Shown piece by piece: positions 8,062 through 16,635 of a stretch of 64,000 nucleotides of DNA. Under the pieces are notes generated by a model, which saw only the letters and a list, made by a program, of their open reading frames with translations, had not been told where the DNA came from and searched no databases. The number at the start of each line of letters is the position of its first letter. Position 1 is the stretch's first letter. Origin of the DNA: Alphaproteobacteria bacterium MarineAlpha5_Bin12 (GTDB lineage Bacteria; Pseudomonadota; Alphaproteobacteria; HIMB59; GCA-002718135); NCBI GenBank assembly GCA_002937855.1, contig PTKS01000005.1, positions 1 to 64,000 on the forward strand, in the 5' to 3' direction. Made by a program: the position numbers and the translations under genes.

Positions 8062-8532
8062 ATGCAAAAAGAATGGCGTAAAAAAATATCAAAAGTGCAT
8101 GGCACTGGCTTATTTGCGAAAAATGATATTGCGAAGAAAAAAAAAATTATTGAATACATAGGAGCCAAGGTATCAAGAAAAGAAGGAGATCGCAGAGCAG
8201 ATAAACAAATAGCAAAAGCTAATAAAGATAAAAAAAATGGAATGGTGTATGTCTTTGAGCTGAATTCACGTTTTGATATAGATGGCAATTATAAATATAA
8301 CAATGCTCGTTACATCAATCATTCATGCGACCCAAACTGTGAAGTAGAAATCATTAATAATAAAATATGGATAGTATCAATCAAAAATATCAAAAAAGGC
8401 GAAGAGCTTTCTTATAATTATGGTTATGCATATGATACAGACTACACGGAACATAAATGCAGATGTAAAAGTAAAAATTGCGTCGGATTCATCTTAGCAA
8501 AAGAGCATTGGAGAAAAATTAAAAAAAACTAA
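8062..8532 (+). CDS. SET-domain protein lysine methyltransferase
   Basis: A 156-residue stand-alone SET domain. The cofactor loop HGTGLFA is at 13-19, the knot motif RYINHSCDPNC at 83-93, and the catalytic region ELSYNYGY at 115-122. A post-SET cysteine cluster, C133, C135 and C140, can bind zinc together with C89. All the elements of an active SAM-dependent lysine methyltransferase are visible; no pre-SET domain is present. It diverges from the pit operon with a PHO-box-like repeat between them, and its stop overlaps the convergent TIM-barrel gene by 4 bases. Target protein unknown. No clear Shine-Dalgarno precedes the ATG. Confidence 0.88.
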   Translation: MQKEWRKKISKVHGTGLFAKNDIAKKKKIIEYIGAKVSRKEGDRRADKQIAKANKDKKNGMVYVFELNSRFDIDGNYKYNNARYINHSCDPNCEVEIINNKIWIVSIKNIKKGEELSYNYGYAYDTDYTEHKCRCKSKNCVGFILAKEHWRKIKKN

Positions 8533-9422
8533 AGTTTTTCCTGTAAAGTGAGAAATTTTTTTGCTTTTTCAAGATTTTCTAAAAAATATTTTAAGTACCT
8601 CTCCGGCAGTTCAAAGTTTAAATTTAAATTTTGAGGAAACTGGATTTCACCAAATATTTTTTCAAACGGTATGTCACCCCAACCAAGCGGGAGATGAAGG
8701 TCTCCTTGGCCATATGAAGTATTTTCTGCTTTAATATATGTCCACATTCTTTCAATTAATCCAAATGAGTCATGCATATGTATGTGTTCTGAAAAAGGAG
8801 CAATTGCATTGATTTCATCAAAAAAATGAACATTCCGAAAAGTACAATTAATATAGCCGTGGGATATATCCAAGCAGCATTTAATATTAGGGTGATTAAT
8901 CTCCCCAAGTGTTTTTGCAATTTCACTTGGAAGTGGCGCGTAATTTTCTAATTCGAATGGAAAAAGATTTTCGATTGCTAAAACAACCCCGTGATCTTTT
9001 GCATATTGCCCCAGTTCTGCGTAACACTCTTGTTGTTTTTTTAAAAGCGATTCGTACTTTTTTTTATCTTCGTATACCCTATTGGTTGTCTGACCATAAT
9101 GAGTAACAAGGTGAGTCGCATTGATTTCCCCTGAGACTTCTATGTCTCTTTTTAAAACTTCCTTGTGACTTTCAAAATTTTCGCTATCTAATAAGTTGAC
9201 ACTTAATTCTCCATGAACAGTATAACTAAACCCTTTATCATTTAGTGTTTCTTTTAAAATTATTAACTCTGGTTGATTAATTTTTTTTCCGCAAATAACA
9301 TCAGTTTCATAAATAGGCACTTCCAAAGAATCGATTCCTACTTCTTTCATTCTTGCAATTTGACTAGCTAAGCTCGCTATGTCCCCGTTAGGACATTTAC
9401 CTGTAAAGCCAATTTTTTTCAT
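8529..9422 (-). CDS. TIM-barrel sugar-phosphate isomerase/epimerase-like protein (AP endonuclease 2 fold)
   Basis: A 297-residue cytoplasmic protein of the xylose isomerase-like TIM-barrel superfamily. Probable metal ligands appear in order: E in LAIENLFPF near 150, D and H in CLDISHGY near 195, H in HIHMHDSFG near 215, and E in LNFELPERY near 280. Substrate is not predictable; family members isomerise sugars or sugar phosphates, or act as endonuclease IV. The IENL/CLDISH pattern looks more isomerase-like than Nfo-like. It lies 51 bases downstream of the second PiT-like permease on the same strand and may be co-transcribed, placing it in the phosphorus island. Confidence 0.7.
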   Translation of the reverse strand: MKKIGFTGKCPNGDIASLASQIARMKEVGIDSLEVPIYETDVICGKKINQPELIILKETLNDKGFSYTVHGELSVNLLDSENFESHKEVLKRDIEVSGEINATHLVTHYGQTTNRVYEDKKKYESLLKKQQECYAELGQYAKDHGVVLAIENLFPFELENYAPLPSEIAKTLGEINHPNIKCCLDISHGYINCTFRNVHFFDEINAIAPFSEHIHMHDSFGLIERMWTYIKAENTSYGQGDLHLPLGWGDIPFEKIFGEIQFPQNLNLNFELPERYLKYFLENLEKAKKFLTLQEKL

Positions 9423-9473
9423 ATTAGTTAATCAATAAATTAATTTTTTAAAAATAAAAATAGAAAATTATAA

Positions 9474-10433
9474 TTAAAATCCATTTGGTATCAAAATATA
9501 GTGAATACTTAGCACGATTCCAATAGAAACAGATAAACCAAATATCATCTTTAAAAAATCCTTACCTATGATTGGAAAAACATATCTCAATTTATATTCT
9601 TTATTCATTGTGGCAATCGCAAGTTCTCTTCCACATAATATTCCAACAAATACCCAAGTAGTTGACATTGGTATGTCATTATATTGTTTAAAATATAATA
9701 GAATTATTGCATAAACTAAGTCAATTATAGTAGCCGATCTGGTGTATCTGGTTCCAGTTTTAGAGTACACAATTTTTTGAATTTTTCCTCCTCTTTCCCA
9801 GAAAATATAAAAAAGTAGCACGGATAACAAAACGATACATACACACAATAATAACGGAGGAACTTGCCTTGGTAAAAAAACAGCAATATTTGCCACATCA
9901 TGACTTAACCAGGTGTACCATAGAAAACCTGTTGTTAACCATTGACCAACCACCCATGCTTTACGTTGACTATCTGGAACCTTATCAAATTTTTCATTAA
10001 TAAATTTACTGATCATTATCCATAAAGTATAAGAAATGAAAGCTGCTAATCCATATCCAACAACTGATTTCATCAAAACTTTTTCTAAAACTACTGTTGA
10101 AGCAAAAGCAGATAATACTAAGAAAGTTGTGGATACAGGTATACCAAATCTTGTTAATAAAACTAAAACTAATGGCGCAGCAGCATGATACCATTGAATG
10201 GTTTGGTAGGGTATTTTATTTAATCTACCATAAGAAATATCACCATCATTAATGTACCAACCATAAACTAGTGTAAAAGTTAAAACTATACTTGCAGCAG
10301 ATGCTAATAGATACCATTTAAATCTTTGATTTGAAGCCATGAAAGTTCCAAGTGTTTGAACAGAGTCATTAGCTATAACTGAATAAGCAGCTAGTCCAAA
10401 TCCAATTATTGTAAAGAGCATTGTTAAAGTCAT
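9474..10433 (-). CDS. Divergent PiT-like phosphate permease
   Basis: A 319-residue membrane protein with about nine to ten helices. It keeps degenerate versions of the PiT signature in both halves: IANDSVQTLGTF at 20-31 in place of GANDxANxxGT, and SHDVANIAVFLPR near 178. The re-entrant loops PVSTTFL and PMSTTWV also survive. It is far from the canonical Pit at 6229-7281 and belongs to a remote PiT-like branch. Transport of phosphate or a related oxyanion is inferred. It has no adjacent DUF47 partner. The TIM-barrel gene follows on the same strand. Confidence 0.75.
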   Translation of the reverse strand: MTLTMLFTIIGFGLAAYSVIANDSVQTLGTFMASNQRFKWYLLASAASIVLTFTLVYGWYINDGDISYGRLNKIPYQTIQWYHAAAPLVLVLLTRFGIPVSTTFLVLSAFASTVVLEKVLMKSVVGYGLAAFISYTLWIMISKFINEKFDKVPDSQRKAWVVGQWLTTGFLWYTWLSHDVANIAVFLPRQVPPLLLCVCIVLLSVLLFYIFWERGGKIQKIVYSKTGTRYTRSATIIDLVYAIILLYFKQYNDIPMSTTWVFVGILCGRELAIATMNKEYKLRYVFPIIGKDFLKMIFGLSVSIGIVLSIHYILIPNGF

Positions 10434-10671
10434 AGAATAATTTTTTTATCTAAACAGTTAAAATTATGTTATAAATTATAAGTATCTTTAATATATAAAA
10501 TAGTTGATTCGTCTATATCCAATAATAGATAATACTTAACAATCACTCTCAAAGACTCTATTCAAAACTTTATATTAAAAGGGAAATTATAAATTATATA
10601 GAAATAAAGAAAAATGTATATTTTCAGCAATATATTATTAGAAAAATCTAAACTTCATAATAAAACCTTAT

Positions 10672-10699
10672 TTGTATAGTGTTTGATCAAATGTATAAT
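10672..10699 (+). promoter_or_regulatory. Candidate murJ promoter
   Basis: TTGTAT and a consensus TATAAT are separated by 16 bases, ending about 25 bases before the murJ start. The rest of the 291-base gap 10434-10724 is AT-rich, with no gene, RNA gene or repeat that I can support. Confidence 0.45.
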
Positions 10700-10724
10700 A
10701 CTTATCAAAAGAAAGTAAGGTAGT

Positions 10725-12269
10725 TTGTTTAAATCAGTTTTTACAGTTAGTTTTTATACTTTGATCAGTAGAATCTTAGGTTTCATTAGAGACATATTTA
10801 TCGCTTCATATTTGGGCTCGACATTAGTTGCAGATGCTTTTTTTGTTGCGTTTAGAATTCCAAATTATTTTAGACGTGTTTTTGCAGAAGGTGCATTTAG
10901 TGCTGCATTCATACCGGTGTACTCCGGATTAGTTCATCAAAAAGAAAAAAACAAAGATGCATTAAATTTCATTAATCAAACAATGTCGATATTAATTTTT
11001 TCTATATTATTAATTGCAATTATTTTTCATTTTATCATGCCCCAGGTCATTTTAGTTCTTGCTCCTGGTTTTGTGGGAGATGAGGAGACATTCAATTTGG
11101 CGGTTCATTTTGGAAGAATTATTTTTCCTTATTTATTATTTGTTGCTTTAGTTGCTCAATTTACATCAATAACCAATACTTATAATAAATTCGCCTTTGG
11201 TGCCTTTGCCCCCGCGTTATTGAATATTGCTTTCATAGGTAGCTTAATATTTTTGACACCTTTTGTCATAACCCCAGCACATGCTTTGTCTTATGGCGTT
11301 CTTTTGGGTGGTGTAGTCCAAGTCGGTATGATGTATTTTGCAATATATAAGATTCAAATAACTCCTACATTGGTTTTACCAAAAATAGACAATAATATTA
11401 TTAAATTTTTTAAACTTTTTTTTCCAGGAGTGTTAGGCGGAGCAGCAATACAATTAAACATAATTGTAGGGACAATCATAGCTTCCTTTTTGCCTACAGG
11501 GTCAATAAGTCATTTGTATTATGCGGACAGGATCACTCAACTCCCATTAGGCATATTTGGTATCGCTTTGGGCATTGCGCTTCTTCCAACCCTTTCTAAA
11601 TTAATTAAAGAGAATGCGGATATTAAAAAAATTATTTCAATACAAAACAGATCTATAGAATTTGCACTATTGATTTCAATTCCATCCGCTATTGGTCTAT
11701 ATATCCTTGCTGAACCAATTATCAAAATTTTGTTTGAGCGCGGCGCATTTGTAAGTGCAGATACTTTTTTTACCAGTAGAGCATTATCTCTTTTTGCTCT
11801 TGGACTTCCCGCCTATATATTAATCAAAGTTTTAAATCCAAGTTTTTATTCCAGAGAAGATACAAAGACGCCTTTTTATATTACTCTTTTCTGTGTTTTA
11901 ATTAACATTATTATCTCTTTAATCTTAATCGGTTCATATAGAGAATTAGGCATTGCCCTAGCTACAGCGATAGCTTCATGGTTTAATGTTATTCTACTTT
12001 ACATCATTTTATCGAAAAGGGGGTATATTTCTTTTGATAAACAAATAAAAATAAATTTTTTGAAAATAATTATTTCAAGTTTTATAATGTTTATTGTGGT
12101 TTTATTATTGAAAAATTTATTTTTTTTACAAATAACTACGACGAACTATATACTCAGCATTTTATTATTATTAATAACGATATTAATTGCCATTATTATT
12201 TTTGGAATTATGATTTTTATGTTAAAAATTTATACAATAGAAGAAATTCAAAAAAATATGAAAAAATAG
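10725..12269 (+). CDS. murJ: Lipid II flippase MurJ (MviN)
   Basis: A 514-residue membrane protein with about fourteen helices, of the MOP superfamily. It flips lipid-linked peptidoglycan precursor across the inner membrane. The N-terminus shows the MurJ hallmark ISRILGFIRDIFIASYLG followed by ADAFFVAFRIPN and RRVFAEGAF. I use the TTG start at 10725, preceded by GTAAGG four bases upstream, since it begins the conserved N-terminal helix directly. trpS follows after 3 bases, the usual alphaproteobacterial order. The upstream neighbour commonly seen in relatives, glnD, is replaced here by the phosphorus island. Confidence 0.95.
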   Translation: MFKSVFTVSFYTLISRILGFIRDIFIASYLGSTLVADAFFVAFRIPNYFRRVFAEGAFSAAFIPVYSGLVHQKEKNKDALNFINQTMSILIFSILLIAIIFHFIMPQVILVLAPGFVGDEETFNLAVHFGRIIFPYLLFVALVAQFTSITNTYNKFAFGAFAPALLNIAFIGSLIFLTPFVITPAHALSYGVLLGGVVQVGMMYFAIYKIQITPTLVLPKIDNNIIKFFKLFFPGVLGGAAIQLNIIVGTIIASFLPTGSISHLYYADRITQLPLGIFGIALGIALLPTLSKLIKENADIKKIISIQNRSIEFALLISIPSAIGLYILAEPIIKILFERGAFVSADTFFTSRALSLFALGLPAYILIKVLNPSFYSREDTKTPFYITLFCVLINIIISLILIGSYRELGIALATAIASWFNVILLYIILSKRGYISFDKQIKINFLKIIISSFIMFIVVLLLKNLFFLQITTTNYILSILLLLITILIAIIIFGIMIFMLKIYTIEEIQKNMKK

Positions 12270-12272
12270 ATA

Positions 12273-13277
12273 ATGTTTAAAAAAAGAATACTATCCGGAG
12301 TTCAACCTAGTGGTAACTTGCATCTTGGCAATTATTTAGGAGCGATAAAAAATTTTGTAGCACTTCAGGAAGAATATGAATGTTTATATTGTATAGTTGA
12401 TCTTCACGCGATTACAGTATGGCAGGAGCCACAAAAACTCAAAGAACAAACAAGAGAAGTTGCGGCGGCTTTCATAGCATCAGGTTTGAACCCAGACAAA
12501 AATATTATTTTTAATCAATCCCAAGTTCATGAGCATACTCAACTTGCATGGATTTTCAACTGCGTTGCAAGAATGGGATGGCTTAACAGAATGACTCAAT
12601 TTAAAGACAAGGCTGGCAAAGATAAGGAAAATGTAAGTGTTGGATTGTTTGGTTACCCAACTTTAATGGCGGCAGATATTTTAATATACAAAGCAACCCA
12701 TGTTCCAGTGGGCGAAGATCAAAAACAACATTTGGAGCTATGTAGAGATATTGCGCAAAAATTTAATCATGATTACAGTGATGATGTTTTTCCCTTAATT
12801 GAACCATTAATATTTAAAAAATCTGCAAGAGTTATGAGTTTGAGGGACGCCTCTAAAAAGATGAGTAAATCAGATGTGTCAGACTATTCAAGAGTTATGT
12901 TAAGTGACAGCGAAGAAGAAATAAGTCTTAAAATAAAAAAAGCTAAAACAGACGCTGAAGTATTTCCTGATAACAAGGCAAGTGCTGAAAAGAGAAAAGA
13001 AGTTTTTAATTTGATGCATATTTATGCTTCAATTAATGAAATGGAAATAGATGATGTAATAAAAGATTTTGCAAATACTGAACTGTCAAATTTTAAGAAA
13101 AAATTAGCTGACTCATTAATATCAGTTTTAGTGCCAATAAATAAAGAGATGAAAAAACTAATTTCAGATGGAAAATACCTTGATTCAATTTTGGAAAAAG
13201 GTGCTGAAAGAGCAAGTTCTCTTGCTAGACCAGTTATTAAAGAAGTATATGAAAAAATCGGCTTTTTAAACAGATAA
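12273..13277 (+). CDS. trpS: Tryptophanyl-tRNA synthetase
   Basis: A 334-residue class I aminoacyl-tRNA synthetase charging tRNA-Trp. The HIGH-equivalent motif HLGN is at 17-20 inside GVQPSGNLHLGNYLGA, and KMSKS is at 196-200. Length is normal for bacterial TrpS. The start lies 3 bases after murJ, with which it forms an operon. Nothing is missing or unusual. Confidence 0.97.
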   Translation: MFKKRILSGVQPSGNLHLGNYLGAIKNFVALQEEYECLYCIVDLHAITVWQEPQKLKEQTREVAAAFIASGLNPDKNIIFNQSQVHEHTQLAWIFNCVARMGWLNRMTQFKDKAGKDKENVSVGLFGYPTLMAADILIYKATHVPVGEDQKQHLELCRDIAQKFNHDYSDDVFPLIEPLIFKKSARVMSLRDASKKMSKSDVSDYSRVMLSDSEEEISLKIKKAKTDAEVFPDNKASAEKRKEVFNLMHIYASINEMEIDDVIKDFANTELSNFKKKLADSLISVLVPINKEMKKLISDGKYLDSILEKGAERASSLARPVIKEVYEKIGFLNR

Positions 13278-13362
13278 TTAAGGTTTTTTTACATAATTTT
13301 TAATTATATTCATATTTTAGTCATACGAAATATTATAAATTAACTATATAATAAGAATACAA

Positions 13363-13923
13363 ATGTTTATACAAACTGAAATTACACCTAATCCAATGAC
13401 CCTAAAGTTTATACCTGGGCGTGTAGTTATGGAAAAAGGAACAGCTTTTTTTCCAAGCAAAGAAAAAACTTTGAATTCTCCTTTTGCAAAACGTCTGTTT
13501 AAAGTCGATGGGGTTGAAGGTGTTTTTTTTGGAGCTGATTTTATAACTATAACTAAAAATCAAGATTCAGAATGGGATTTAATTAAACCCATGATACTTG
13601 GTGCGATTACAGATCACTATTCATCAAATGATAGTATTATAATTAAGGAAAATAAAAAAAATAATGAATTAAAAGATTCAAAAAATTTAGATTCAGAAAT
13701 AGTAAAACAAATTAAAGAACTGATTGAGACAAGAGTAAGACCCGCAGTTGCGATGGATGGCGGAGACATTGTTTTTGAAAACTATGAAAATGGCATTGTT
13801 TATTTACATATGCAAGGCTCGTGTGCTGGATGCCCAAGTTCTATGGCAACTTTAAAAAATGGAATTGAGAATATGCTTAAACATTATGTGCCAGAAGTAA
13901 CTGAGGTAAGGCCAATTGGATAA
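13363..13923 (+). CDS. nfuA: Fe-S cluster carrier, NfuA/NifU-like
   Basis: A 186-residue scaffold or carrier for iron-sulfur clusters. The N-terminal Nfu_N domain opens with the family pattern TEITPNPMTLKFIPG. The C-terminal NifU domain carries the cluster-binding GSCAGCPSS with C154 and C157. This two-domain form is the usual alphaproteobacterial Nfu, located after trpS as in relatives. It probably supplies clusters to client enzymes such as MiaB encoded nearby. The next gene begins inside its last codons. Confidence 0.95.
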   Translation: MFIQTEITPNPMTLKFIPGRVVMEKGTAFFPSKEKTLNSPFAKRLFKVDGVEGVFFGADFITITKNQDSEWDLIKPMILGAITDHYSSNDSIIIKENKKNNELKDSKNLDSEIVKQIKELIETRVRPAVAMDGGDIVFENYENGIVYLHMQGSCAGCPSSMATLKNGIENMLKHYVPEVTEVRPIG

Positions 13924-14974
13924 TATTACTTTAATAAATAGACTTCCTAGGATATTTTTTTTTGGAATATTGTTATTATCTTCAATTTACTTTTTTTTTA
14001 TTGGAACAGAAAAATATAATACAATAAAAATCTCTGAAATAAATATTGAGGAAATTTCACAAGATATCAATATTAAAAATAGGGATAAAAACATTGATAA
14101 AATATATGATATTTCCAAACTAAAATCTGATTTAAAAGATTTTTCTTGGGTGAAAAAAAATAAAGAAAAAGTAAATATAAATAATAATGAAGTAGCGCTA
14201 TTAATAAATAAGATGGATCAAAATAATTACAGCCTAGAAAAAGTTATTTTTAATAAAAAAATTCCTGGTTTTTTTGTAAATGAACTTCCTGAAGATATTT
14301 CATACATTAGAGATACGGAGCAAAAGAAAAAACTATTTATATCAATAGTTTTGCCATTAATTGTTGAGGTTAATAGAGATCTTAAATTAAAAAGAAGCAG
14401 GTTAAAAAAATTATATGATAAATTAAGTCAGGATCAGACCCTTACTTTAAAAGAACATAGATGGTTAATTAATTTAGCTTTAGAAAACTCAATAAAAATT
14501 TCACAAATTAATAAAATTGAAATTGCTAAAAATTTATTAATAAATATAGATATAATTCCAAACTCAATTGCAATTGCTCAAGCAGCTAAGGAAAGTGGTT
14601 GGGGAACTTCAAGATTTGCCATAGAAGGCAACGCACTATTTGGCCAATGGACATTTAATAATTCCAATGGATTAATTCCTAAAGAAAGACAAGTGGGTGA
14701 AGATCATTATGTTAAATCATTTGTTAACCTTAAAGATAGTGTTAAATCTTATATGAAAAACATCAATACACATAAAGCTTATAAATCTTTTAGAGAAAAA
14801 AGATTTCAATATAGACAAAATAATAGATCACTAGATCCTATTGTATTGGTCCATGAATTATCATCATATGCTGAACTAAATAATTATACAGAAATACTTC
14901 AATTAATAATTGAAAAAAATGAGCTTTATATTTTTGATGATGTAAAATTAATAATTAATAATTCATTAGTCTAG
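13916..14974 (+). CDS. Bax-like glucosaminidase-domain protein
   Basis: A 352-residue membrane-anchored protein. One helix at about 10-29 is followed by a long Lys/Asn-rich linker. A C-terminal glucosaminidase-fold domain (Bax/FlgJ/LytG type) then carries the motif IAQAAKESGWGTSRFA with probable catalytic E226. The domain would cut glycan strands in the periplasm. The TTG start at 13916 overlaps nfuA by 8 bases and is preceded by GAGGTAAGG. The 3' end overlaps the convergent deacetylase by 9 bases. Bax itself is poorly characterised, so the exact bond cut is uncertain. Confidence 0.8.
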   Translation: MDNITLINRLPRIFFFGILLLSSIYFFFIGTEKYNTIKISEINIEEISQDINIKNRDKNIDKIYDISKLKSDLKDFSWVKKNKEKVNINNNEVALLINKMDQNNYSLEKVIFNKKIPGFFVNELPEDISYIRDTEQKKKLFISIVLPLIVEVNRDLKLKRSRLKKLYDKLSQDQTLTLKEHRWLINLALENSIKISQINKIEIAKNLLINIDIIPNSIAIAQAAKESGWGTSRFAIEGNALFGQWTFNNSNGLIPKERQVGEDHYVKSFVNLKDSVKSYMKNINTHKAYKSFREKRFQYRQNNRSLDPIVLVHELSSYAELNNYTEILQLIIEKNELYIFDDVKLIINNSLV

Positions 14975-16027
14975 ATAATTAGGCATTATAAATTGATGCC
15001 CAAACCATCTCCAGTTATTTTGATTATCTTTTGCAGTGCAATTCATTCTTACTCGCCCTTCTTTTATTTTTCTTTGTAATCTAATTTCTATTCTTTCCTC
15101 AAAGTTATAAATTTCGCTTTCTATATTGCCACTTCCATCAAATATAAAACAGTTTAATGATTTTGATAATGATTTATCTAATAAAGAGAAACCTATAAAA
15201 GGAGGATTTTCTGAAAATTCTGGGTCAATTGGGGTTAAATCATAAATACCAAGCCCCTTTGCATTTCCACTGAATTTAATTCTATCAATACTTCCATATT
15301 TTTCATTTATTGAAAAGCGAGGAAGGTAATTTAAATCAGATGTTTCATTAATAACTCCAGAGTGTTGTCCAAAAGCAGCTTTAAACTTATAATCTTGAAT
15401 AATTTTTATTACTTGGGAATTTGCCTCACCAAAAGGATATGCAAATAGTTTTGGCATTTCCCCTAGTTCACTAAGATATCTTTTATTAGAGTATTCTATT
15501 TCTTCTTTTATTTCACTCACACTCATTGTGTGTAAATGAGGGTGAGTTTTAGTATGCGCACCTATATCAACCCCTTCTTTTTTTAAAGCTCTAATTTCAT
15601 CCCAAGTCAAATAATTTTTGTATTTTGAGTCTATAGAGTCTGTAGATATAAACAATGTAACTGGAAAATTATATTCTTTAAGTAATGGCCAAGCTTTTTT
15701 TATTATTGAATTATGTCCGTCATCTATACTAATAGCAATGGTATTTGTAGGTAACTGCGTTTGTGTAATAATTGAATCAATAATATATTCAAGTTTAACC
15801 ACATTGTATTTAGGTTTACTTAACTCTTCTAGTTGTTTTTTAAATTGTTCTAAAGAGATGTTTGTAGATGGATTATCCGGTTCTCCAAACCTATGATACA
15901 TATAAACTACTGCTGAATTTGTGACATTTTCAGCAATTGATATTGTTGCAATTAAATTTAACAACAATATAATAAAAATAAATTTTTTACTTTTTTGAAG
16001 ATATATTTTATTAATATTTTTTAACAT
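14966..16027 (-). CDS. Polysaccharide deacetylase (NodB/CE4 family)
   Basis: A membrane-anchored or secreted CE4 esterase of 353 residues from the ATG at 16027. The N-terminal hydrophobic helix (about 17-32) is followed by the NodB domain: YMYHRFG, metal/base motif SIDDGH with D102-D103, metal ligands H158 and H162 in GAHTKTHPHLH, and the YPFGE loop. It would remove acetyl groups from cell-wall or surface glycans. A Trp/Asn-rich C-terminal extension follows, of unknown role. I prefer the start at 16027 because an upstream in-frame ATG at 16048 would run into the divergent tsaB. The two start codons share the tetranucleotide CATG. Confidence 0.85.
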   Translation of the reverse strand: MLKNINKIYLQKSKKFIFIILLLNLIATISIAENVTNSAVVYMYHRFGEPDNPSTNISLEQFKKQLEELSKPKYNVVKLEYIIDSIITQTQLPTNTIAISIDDGHNSIIKKAWPLLKEYNFPVTLFISTDSIDSKYKNYLTWDEIRALKKEGVDIGAHTKTHPHLHTMSVSEIKEEIEYSNKRYLSELGEMPKLFAYPFGEANSQVIKIIQDYKFKAAFGQHSGVINETSDLNYLPRFSINEKYGSIDRIKFSGNAKGLGIYDLTPIDPEFSENPPFIGFSLLDKSLSKSLNCFIFDGSGNIESEIYNFEERIEIRLQRKIKEGRVRMNCTAKDNQNNWRWFGHQFIMPNYLD

Positions 16028-16631
16028 GTTACTTCTAATTGATACCATATCTAATTGTTCAAGAATAATTTTAAAGTCAGATAATATTACTAATTCTTCA
16101 AAAATTCTACATAATAATAAGGGTCAAATAAGTGAAAAAATAATTCAAAAAATTATTAAAATATTTGAAAAAAAATATAGTTTAAAAAAAATAAGTAAAA
16201 TCATAGTCTGCACAGGCCCCGGTTCTTTTACCGGTCTTAGGATCGGCATCTCAACAGCAATAGGTCTTGGTCTTGCATTAAATGTAAAAGTTTATGGAAT
16301 TAATGCCTTTGAAATTCTTTTAAGATTTTCTAGAATAAAATATGATTTTGAAGAAATACACACTTTTGTTCAGTCTAGTAATAATCAAAATTTTTTAGGT
16401 GTTTTTGATAAAAAGGATCAATATATTTATAAGCCAAAAAAAATAAATGATATTTTGGAATTACAAAATAATAAAAAAAATGTATTGTTAATCTCAAATG
16501 AAAAGGTCAAAAATTTGCAATTAAATTATTCAAAAGTCGTATATAAACAAATAAATGAAATTATAATAAATCATGATATTTCGAAATTTAAATTAGAAAA
16601 AAAAATTATAGAACCATATTATATTAATTAA
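16026..16631 (+). CDS. tsaB: tRNA threonylcarbamoyladenosine biosynthesis protein TsaB
   Basis: A 201-residue ASKHA-fold partner of TsaD and TsaE in making t6A37 in ANN-reading tRNAs. The family motif VCTGPGSFTGLRIGIS is clear at about 59-74. It is shorter than the 231-residue E. coli protein, mostly through a compact C-terminus. It heads the tsaB-rimI-miaB run. The start shares bases with the divergent deacetylase start, leaving no 5' leader between them. tsaE lies elsewhere in this window at 57754. Confidence 0.92.
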   Translation: MLLLIDTISNCSRIILKSDNITNSSKILHNNKGQISEKIIQKIIKIFEKKYSLKKISKIIVCTGPGSFTGLRIGISTAIGLGLALNVKVYGINAFEILLRFSRIKYDFEEIHTFVQSSNNQNFLGVFDKKDQYIYKPKKINDILELQNNKKNVLLISNEKVKNLQLNYSKVVYKQINEIIINHDISKFKLEKKIIEPYYIN

Positions 16632-16635
16632 AATA

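Noticed and set aside
8062..8532. SET gene as eukaryotic contamination
   Set aside because: No introns, same AT-rich codon use, and overlaps a bacterial gene in a continuous bacterial context.
10434..10724. Possible tRNA or small RNA in the 291-base gap
   Set aside because: No cloverleaf, GC-rich stem or T-run terminator visible; only a candidate murJ promoter.
13916..14974. Bax-like glucosaminidase as a phage lysis gene
   Set aside because: No phage genes nearby; it is embedded between nfuA and a deacetylase in core synteny.
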